From Clostridiales bacterium (GTDB lineage Bacteria; Bacillota; Clostridia; Oscillospirales; Oscillospiraceae), in NCBI GenBank assembly GCA_003516765.1, contig DPCD01000058.1, positions 4,705 to 15,380 on the forward strand: 10,676 nt of DNA, given 5' to 3'. Position 1 is the first letter of the stretch, and every line of letters starts with the position of its first letter. Positions 7,226 to 10,676 of the stretch are shown here, one piece after another. A program made the translations under genes and the position numbers. The notes under the pieces were generated by a model, which was given only the letters and a program-made list of their open reading frames with translations, searched no databases and was not told the DNA's origin.

Positions 7226-8104
7226 TTAACCCTCCTTGTTCCGTTTCAGGAAGAAATTGAGCGTTGCGTTCAGCAGCATGATGAAAAGAAACAGCACCAG
7301 CGCAATCGAGAACAGCGCCTGCCGCTGAAGTCCGGAGGAATAGGACATTTCGCTGGCGACGGCGGTGGTGAGAAAGCGCACGCTTTCAAAAAGCGAGGGC
7401 ATATTGCAGGCGTTGCCGGAGACCATCATGACTGCCATTGCCTCGCCGATGGCTCTGCCTACGCCGAGGACGACCGCTGCCGCGATGCCGCTTTTTGCCG
7501 CGGGAACCGACACGCGCAGATAGGTCTCTACCGGTGTTGCGCCGAGCGCAAGGGAAGCATCCTCGTATTCCTTCGGAACGGCTTCGAGCGCCGTGACCGA
7601 GACCTTGATGATGGACGGCAGAATCATGATCGCCAGCACAATGATTGCGGCAAGAAGGCTCGCACCGTCCGGTACATGAAAGAGCTTGCGAATGCCGGGT
7701 ACAAGCACCAGCATGCCGACCAGACCGTAGACAACCGACGGAATGCCCGAGAGCATGCTCACCGCGGAGGAAAGCAGCGTTTTGATGCGCGGCGGGGCAA
7801 GCTTTGCCAGATACACCGCGGTAAAAAAGCCGATTGGCACGCCGAGGACGATTGCACCTGCCGTGCCGTAGACGCTGGTCAGGATGAACGGCAGAATGCC
7901 GTATTGCGGATTTGTTTTGGCGGTCGATGCCCAGACCTTTCCGAACAGGAACGGAACAAGCCCGATTTTTCGGATGGCGGGAATGCCGGAGATGACAAGG
8001 TAGGTACAGATGAGAAGCCCGCAGCCGACGCTCACCAGTCCCAGCAGCAGAAACACGCCGCCGATGGCAGTTTCAAGCGCCTGCTTTTTCTGATATTGTT
8101 TCAT
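7226..8104 (-). CDS. pstC: phosphate ABC transporter permease PstC
   Basis: This 292-residue permease is the partner of PstA. Several long hydrophobic segments are visible, the first at about residues 14-38 and the last at about 263-285. LSGIPSVVYGLVGM (118-131) and the EAA loop EDASLALGATPVETYLRVSV (181-200) are family hallmarks. The start was placed at the ATG at 8104 (MKQYQKK), which has GAGGA eight bases upstream. The frame stays open to 8347, but that extension overlaps the end of pstS, is rich in Ser, Pro and Thr unlike a permease N terminus, and lacks a ribosome site. An ATG at 8119 also lacks one. A hairpin between pstS and this gene probably lowers its expression relative to pstS. 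Confidence 0.94.
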   Translation of the reverse strand: MKQYQKKQALETAIGGVFLLLGLVSVGCGLLICTYLVISGIPAIRKIGLVPFLFGKVWASTAKTNPQYGILPFILTSVYGTAGAIVLGVPIGFFTAVYLAKLAPPRIKTLLSSAVSMLSGIPSVVYGLVGMLVLVPGIRKLFHVPDGASLLAAIIVLAIMILPSIIKVSVTALEAVPKEYEDASLALGATPVETYLRVSVPAAKSGIAAAVVLGVGRAIGEAMAVMMVSGNACNMPSLFESVRFLTTAVASEMSYSSGLQRQALFSIALVLFLFIMLLNATLNFFLKRNKEG

Positions 8105-8130
8105 AAATGTTGTCCTCATGACAGACCGGA

Positions 8131-8156
8131 AAGAAGCGGTCGGGATGCCCGACCGC
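8131..8156 (-). terminator. intercistronic hairpin between pstS and pstC (attenuator or mRNA stabiliser)
   Basis: GCGGTCGGG (8136-8144) pairs perfectly with CCCGACCGC (8148-8156) around an ATG loop. On the minus strand it is followed by TTCTTTCC, a poor T-tract, so partial termination or 3'-end protection of pstS mRNA is more likely than full termination. Such a structure would fit a need for more binding protein than permease. Confidence 0.6.
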
Positions 8157-8171
8157 CCTTGCCGAGGGTTT

Positions 8172-8978
8172 TCAGTTGGCAGCAACTGCGCCGGCAGCTG
8201 CGATGATGGGGGCTGCGTCTGCAGACAGGGCGTAGTCGAAGAACTTCTGTGCGGCTTCGGAGAGCTTCGCGCCGTCCTTGGTGACCAGAACGAACGGACG
8301 CTGGATGACGTAGCTGCCGTCCTTGACGGTGTCTTCGGTGGGAGCAACGCCGCCGACGGTCAGCGCCTTGACGCTGTCTTTGACGGAGGAGAGGGAAGCG
8401 TAGCCGATGGCGTCGGGGTTCTGGGAGACCGTGGTGATCACGTCGCCGGTGGAGGTCAGCTCCTGACGGTATTGGCACTTGTCGGTGGTCTTCGTGATGG
8501 ACTCAAAGCCGTCTCTTGTGCCGGAGCCTGCTTCACGACCGATCAGGACGATTTCTGCGTCGTTGCCGCCGACATCCTTCCAGTTGGTGATTTCGCCGGT
8601 GTAGATGGCAGCAATCTGATCAACGGACAGATCGGAGACGGGGTTTTCGGGGTTTACGATGATGGCGATGCCGTCGAGTGCAACCGTGGTGCCGACAAGA
8701 CCGGAAGCCTTTTCCTCGTCCTTCAGCGCGCGGCTGGAAAGACCGATGTCACAGCGCCCCTCAGAGACTGCCTGGATACCGGAGCCAGAGCCGGTGGGGT
8801 TATAGGTAAAGGTGACGCCAGCGTTTGCCGACATGAACGATTCGCCGAGCGCGCCGATGACCTTTTCCATGGACGTCGAGCCGTCGGTTGCGACCTGACC
8901 GGAAACCTGCTTTGCGCAGCCGGCGAACAGCGCCGCAACGCACAAAACTGCAAGTGCAATGCTGATAAGCTTTTTCAT
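8172..8978 (-). CDS. pstS: phosphate-binding lipoprotein PstS
   Basis: This 268-residue protein captures phosphate outside the cell and delivers it to PstCA. The N terminus is a lipoprotein signal peptide: MKK, a hydrophobic core, then LFAGC with Cys21 as the lipidation site. Phe at -3 of the lipobox is less common than Leu. Phosphate-binding loops are visible: DGSTSMEKV (32-40), PTGSGSGIQA (61-70), IGLSSRALKDEE (78-89) and GREAGSGTRDGFE (147-159). Length is near the usual 270-300. The start at 8978 has AAGGAG about ten bases upstream. The frame is open to 9098, but that extension would run through the promoter repeats and remove the signal peptide from the N terminus. It is the first gene of the seven-gene operon. 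Confidence 0.95.
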   Translation of the reverse strand: MKKLISIALAVLCVAALFAGCAKQVSGQVATDGSTSMEKVIGALGESFMSANAGVTFTYNPTGSGSGIQAVSEGRCDIGLSSRALKDEEKASGLVGTTVALDGIAIIVNPENPVSDLSVDQIAAIYTGEITNWKDVGGNDAEIVLIGREAGSGTRDGFESITKTTDKCQYRQELTSTGDVITTVSQNPDAIGYASLSSVKDSVKALTVGGVAPTEDTVKDGSYVIQRPFVLVTKDGAKLSEAAQKFFDYALSADAAPIIAAAGAVAAN

Positions 8979-9036
8979 GATTTGTAATCTCCTTTTTATG
9001 TTTGTTTTTCTTTGATATCTTGTCCTTACGCCTATC

Positions 9037-9092
9037 AGCATACGTCCGGCACGTAAAATGGAAAAGCGAGGTTTTGTAAAATCGGTGTAAAA
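9037..9092 (-). promoter_or_regulatory. putative Pho-box promoter of the pst-pho operon
   Basis: On the minus strand TTTTACA (9086-9092), TTTTACA (9075-9081) and TTTTACG (9052-9058) are followed after nine bases by TATGCT (9037-9042), a likely -10. The gap between the second and third repeats holds a weaker CTTTTCC. The -35 region does not match consensus, which suggests an activator-dependent promoter. Transcription would start near 9030, giving a leader of about 50 bases. PhoB control is inferred from the direct-repeat format and from the operon. Confidence 0.7.
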
Positions 9093-9102
9093 CCGCAAAA
9101 GC

Positions 9103-9137
9103 GCAGAAAATGCCCGGCATGGAGGTCCATGCCGGGC
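9103..9137 (-). terminator. intrinsic terminator of the HMA-domain gene
   Basis: GCCCGGCATGGA (9112-9123) pairs perfectly with TCCATGCCGGGC (9126-9137) around a GG loop. On the minus strand the stem is followed by ATTTTCTG. The T-tract is short but the stem is very stable. It lies 16 bases after the HMA gene stop and just upstream of the pstS Pho boxes, insulating the phosphate operon. Confidence 0.7.
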
Positions 9138-9153
9138 GCGGGAGGGGAAGGCG

Positions 9154-9414
9154 TTACTTTTTCAAAAAGGAGAACAGTCCGCCCTTTTTCTCATACGGCT
9201 CGCAGCTGCAGCGGAGCAGACGGTAGCCCGTGGGGTCGAGCGCGGCTTTCAGCTCGGCTTCCGGAATCTGCGTTTCGCTCAGGATCACTGCCTCGCCCTT
9301 GGAATGGGATGCGGTGACCTTCTTGACGGAGAACTTGCTGCGGATGGTGTCGCAGACGTGGCTTTCGCACATGCCGCACGCCATGCCGTCGATGGAAAGC
9401 GTGATCTGATACAT
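9154..9414 (-). CDS. small heavy-metal-associated (HMA) domain protein
   Basis: This 86-residue cytoplasmic protein starts with a single HMA fold: ITLSIDGMACGMCESHVCDTI carries the metal-binding GMxCxxC motif with Cys13 and Cys16, plus an extra Cys21. The rest of the ferredoxin-like domain follows to about residue 68. The tail has a second Cys pair, C69-S-C71, and ends in Lys-rich KKGGLFSFLKK, unlike classic CopZ copper chaperones. Known HMA proteins bind Cu(I), Zn or related metals and pass them to transporters; the metal here is not known. The start at 9414 has AGGAGG seven bases upstream. The frame is open to 9468, but that would place the start inside a palindromic operator. The gene diverges from feoA1 and shares operator-like palindromes with it, so a link to iron or general metal balance is plausible. 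Confidence 0.82.
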   Translation of the reverse strand: MYQITLSIDGMACGMCESHVCDTIRSKFSVKKVTASHSKGEAVILSETQIPEAELKAALDPTGYRLLRCSCEPYEKKGGLFSFLKK

Positions 9415-9457
9415 AAAAATACCTCCTGATGCGCGGCGGCAGGCGATATAAAGCAGA

Positions 9458-9477
9458 CGGTTAGACAAGACTAACCG
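9458..9477. promoter_or_regulatory. operator-like palindrome A (HMA gene leader)
   Basis: CGGTTAG and CTAACCG arms of seven bases are separated by ACAAGA. The site lies between the likely promoter and the ribosome site of the HMA gene. The same arms with the same six-base spacing recur before feoA1 (site D). In RNA it could also fold as a hairpin in the leader. Confidence 0.6.
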
Positions 9478-9520
9478 AACGGCTGAAAAAACAGCCTGCC
9501 GGGGGCTTTGATTTGTTCAT

Positions 9521-9549
9521 ATCATACCGCGAAGGTAGGCAGAAGTCAA
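9521..9549 (-). promoter_or_regulatory. promoter of the HMA-domain gene
   Basis: On the minus strand TTGACT (9544-9549) is followed after exactly 17 bases by TATGAT (9521-9526), each matching consensus in five of six positions. Transcription would start near 9514, giving a leader of about 100 bases that contains palindrome A and a small GGCTG/CAGCC stem (9481-9496). Confidence 0.65.
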
Positions 9550-9599
9550 GAGGGGCTGTCAACATGGAAAACAAAAGGAAAAAAGTGCGGAAAAAGGTC

Positions 9600-9628
9600 T
9601 TGACAACCATGGTTAGAGGTGCTAAACT
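9600..9628 (+). promoter_or_regulatory. feo operon promoter with embedded operator (site B)
   Basis: TTGACA (9600-9605, perfect) is followed after 17 bases by TAAACT (9623-9628, four of six) with an upstream TG that makes it an extended -10. GGTTAG (9611-9616) and CTAAAC (9622-9627) form an imperfect version of the neighbouring palindromes with a five-base spacer. It covers the spacer and the -10, so a bound protein would block RNA polymerase. A ten-base palindrome AACCATGGTT overlaps the -35 end (9605-9614). Confidence 0.68.
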
Positions 9629-9634
9629 ATTGGC

Positions 9635-9654
9635 TGGTTAGGGAGGCTTAACCA
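9635..9654. promoter_or_regulatory. operator-like palindrome C
   Basis: TGGTTAG and TTAACCA flank GGAGGC, giving a GGTTAG-N6-(C/T)TAACC site with one changed base in the core arm. It sits at or just after the expected feo transcription start, a position typical of repressor sites. Confidence 0.6.
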
Positions 9655-9699
9655 TGGCCGCGATGCCGTGTCGTCCTCCAAACCATTTTTTCAGAACAG

Positions 9700-9719
9700 C
9701 GGTTAGCTGTGACTAACCG
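9700..9719. promoter_or_regulatory. operator-like palindrome D (ahead of feoA1)
   Basis: CGGTTAG and CTAACCG arms flank CTGTGA, the same arms and spacing as site A on the HMA side. The site ends 19 bases before the feoA1 start codon, within the leader. Together with sites A, B and C it makes four related elements in about 260 bases. Confidence 0.62.
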
Positions 9720-9738
9720 AGACAGCGAGGTGTTGGAT

Positions 9739-9951
9739 ATGCTGCCGTTGACACTGGCAAATATCGGAGAAGAACAGATGATTCATAAGGTGGGCGGCTC
9801 GCCGGAGGTGAAAAAGCACCTTGAGGATATGGGCTTTGTCGCCGGAGGACTGGTCACTGTCGTTTCGTCCCTGAATGGCAACGTCATCGTCAAGGTCAAG
9901 GAAGCGCGCGTGGCAATCAGCGAGGAAATGGCGCGCAAAATCATGGTTTAA
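9739..9951 (+). CDS. feoA: FeoA family ferrous iron transport accessory protein (first copy)
   Basis: This 70-residue SH3-like protein is expected to act in the cytoplasm with FeoB in Fe(II) import. It shows the FeoA pattern: LTLANIGEEQMIHKVGG at the N terminus, then VKKHLEDMGFVAGGLVTVV, and a closing strand VKVKEARVAISEEMA. The start was placed at the ATG at 9739, eight bases after GAGG, because MLPLTLANIGE matches the usual FeoA N terminus. A GTG at 9709 in the same frame lies inside palindrome D and has no ribosome site. It is first in the feoA-feoA-feoB order common in Clostridia and clearly differs in sequence from the second copy. Confidence 0.85.
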   Translation: MLPLTLANIGEEQMIHKVGGSPEVKKHLEDMGFVAGGLVTVVSSLNGNVIVKVKEARVAISEEMARKIMV

Positions 9952-9995
9952 TCGATCATGCGCCGGAAACGGCGTAAGAAAAAGGAGACAGAGGT

Positions 9996-10217
9996 ATGAA
10001 AACATTGAAAGACGCCAAAATCGGCGAAACCGTCAAGGTTGTGAAGCTGACGGGCGAGGGTCCTGTCAAGCGCCGCATCATGGACATGGGCATTACGAAG
10101 GGCACGGAAGTGTTCGTCCGGAAAGTTGCGCCCCTCGGAGACCCCATGGAGGTCACCGTCCGCGGCTATGAGCTTTCGCTCCGCAAAGCGGATACGGAAA
10201 TGATTGAGGTTCAGTAA
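9996..10217 (+). CDS. feoA: FeoA family ferrous iron transport accessory protein (second copy)
   Basis: This 73-residue SH3-like protein has the classic FeoA sequence: LKDAKIGETVKVVKLTGEGPVKRRIMDMGITKGTEV, then a basic middle strand and RGYELSLRKADTEMIEV at the C terminus. It probably interacts with FeoB to regulate Fe(II) transport. AGGAG lies eight bases before the ATG. The 44-base gap after the first feoA holds a small stem (CGCCG/CGGCG, 9961-9974) with a GAAA loop and no terminator T-tract, so the two are likely cotranscribed. Confidence 0.9.
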   Translation: MKTLKDAKIGETVKVVKLTGEGPVKRRIMDMGITKGTEVFVRKVAPLGDPMEVTVRGYELSLRKADTEMIEVQ

Positions 10218-10255
10218 TTACATTGTATTAAATTTTTTGAATGCTTGTTTGATGA

Positions 10256-10273
10256 CTCTAATTTCAATTAGAG
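10256..10273. promoter_or_regulatory. AT-rich palindrome between feoA2 and feoB
   Basis: CTCTAATT (10256-10263) is the reverse complement of AATTAGAG (10266-10273) around TC. It lies 10 bases before the feoB ribosome site, in a gap (10218-10283) far richer in A and T than the genes around it. A weak -35-like TTGAAT (10237-10242) sits upstream. It may be an operator, a leader hairpin or part of a weak internal promoter; the arms do not match the GGTTAG sites. Confidence 0.4.
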
Positions 10274-10298
10274 AACTGAAACAAGGAGGAGAAGTGAC

Positions 10299-10676
10299 AT
10301 GGAAAAGCAAATCAAAATTGCCCTTGCGGGCAACCCGAACTGCGGCAAAACAACGCTGTTCAATGCGCTGACGGGTTCGAACCAGTTCGTCGGCAACTGG
10401 CCGGGCGTCACGGTCGAAAAGAAGGAAGGCAAGCTCAAGAAGCATGACGACGTCGTCATCATGGACCTTCCCGGCATCTACTCCCTTTCCCCGTATACCC
10501 TCGAAGAAGTCGTTGCGCGTAACTACCTGATTACCGAGCGCCCCGATGCGATTCTGAACATCATCGACGGCACGAACCTGGAGCGCAACCTGTACCTGAC
10601 CACGCAGCTGACCGAGCTGGGCATTCCGGTCGTCATCGCCATCAACATGATGGACGTCGTCCGCAAGAACGGCGAC
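10299..10676 (+). CDS. feoB: ferrous iron transport protein B, N-terminal part (cut by window edge)
   Basis: The first 126 residues of FeoB, the membrane Fe(II) importer, are present; the gene runs off the right edge in an open frame. The visible part is the GTPase-like domain: G1 GNPNCGKT (11-18), G2 Thr38 in NWPGVTVEKKEG, G3 DLPG (56-59) and G4 NMMD (116-119). GNWPGVTVE and DLPGIYSLSPYTLEE are FeoB hallmarks. The helical linker and membrane domain lie beyond the window. The start has AGGAGG nine bases upstream. It follows two feoA genes in the same direction, 81 bases after the second, as part of one iron-uptake operon. Confidence 0.95.
   Translation, partial: MEKQIKIALAGNPNCGKTTLFNALTGSNQFVGNWPGVTVEKKEGKLKKHDDVVIMDLPGIYSLSPYTLEEVVARNYLITERPDAILNIIDGTNLERNLYLTTQLTELGIPVVIAINMMDVVRKNGD

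Noticed and set aside
6352..8206. Long plus-strand open frames opposite pstA and pstC (6352-7260 and 7163-8206)
   Set aside because: Products are full of charged residues, His and Gln, the mirror of hydrophobic permease codons. The permeases on the other strand are certain.
8105..8347. N-terminal extension of pstC up to 8347
   Set aside because: It would overlap pstS by about 175 bases and has a Ser/Pro/Thr-rich composition with no ribosome site. The ATG at 8104 has GAGGA at good spacing.
8118..8987. 289-codon plus-strand open frame opposite pstS
   Set aside because: Antisense to a lipoprotein with clear phosphate-binding loops; no ribosome site or domain.
8979..9098. N-terminal extension of pstS up to 9098
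   Set aside because: It would run through the Pho-box promoter and bury the lipoprotein signal peptide.
9709..9738. GTG start for feoA1 at 9709
   Set aside because: It lies inside palindrome D and lacks a ribosome site; the ATG at 9739 fits both the GAGG site and the normal FeoA N terminus.
9415..9738. Riboswitch or small RNA in the HMA-feo intergenic region
   Set aside because: The conserved-looking parts are short palindromes typical of protein operators. No known riboswitch core was recognised, though a structure search was not possible here.
10218..10445. Minus-strand open frame across the start of feoB
   Set aside because: Antisense to the FeoB P-loop region, whose motifs are certain; no supporting domain.

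Overview
This window reads as chromosomal DNA of a Gram-positive, Clostridia-type anaerobe, probably of the Oscillospiraceae/Ruminococcaceae kind found in guts. That placement is inference. It rests on a GC-rich composition combined with strong AGGAGG ribosome binding sites, a lipoprotein PstS, a complete pst-phoU-phoB-phoR cluster, a feoA-feoA-feoB iron cluster next to a small heavy-metal-associated (HMA) protein, and a galactokinase with the GNHTDHQ-type motif. No mobile element, phage gene, CRISPR array, tRNA or rRNA was seen.

Layout. Bases 1-170 hold no gene but carry a row of hairpins, the last of which looks like a bidirectional terminator. A galactokinase gene (171-1283, minus) has its own near-consensus promoter at about 1354-1382. 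A terminator at about 1469-1504 separates it from a HAD-IIA (NagD-like) phosphatase gene (1536-2375, minus). The large minus-strand block 2549-8978 is a seven-gene phosphate operon in the order pstS-pstC-pstA-pstB-phoU-phoB-phoR. It starts at a Pho-box promoter at about 9037-9092 and ends in a strong terminator at 2490-2526. A small HMA-domain gene (9154-9414, minus) and the feoA1-feoA2-feoB cluster (9739 to the right edge, plus) diverge from a 324-base region packed with promoter and operator elements.

How it works together. PstSCAB imports phosphate with high affinity. PhoU and the PhoR/PhoB two-component pair sense phosphate status and control expression, and their genes sit in the operon they are expected to regulate. 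The HAD phosphatase gene behind the operon carries an upstream element with the same geometry as the pstS promoter: three TTTTAC(A/G) repeats with identical spacing and a TATG(A/C)T -10 box. It is therefore probably a Pho-regulon member. On the iron side, four copies of a CGGTTAG-N6-CTAACCG-type palindrome, two of them imperfect, lie between the HMA gene and feoA1. One of these overlaps the spacer and -10 of the feo promoter. This suggests one metalloregulator, perhaps of the DtxR family, controls both directions.

No wholly new system is evident. The most informative parts are regulatory: the duplicated Pho-box layout and the iterated palindromes in the hma/feo divergent region.
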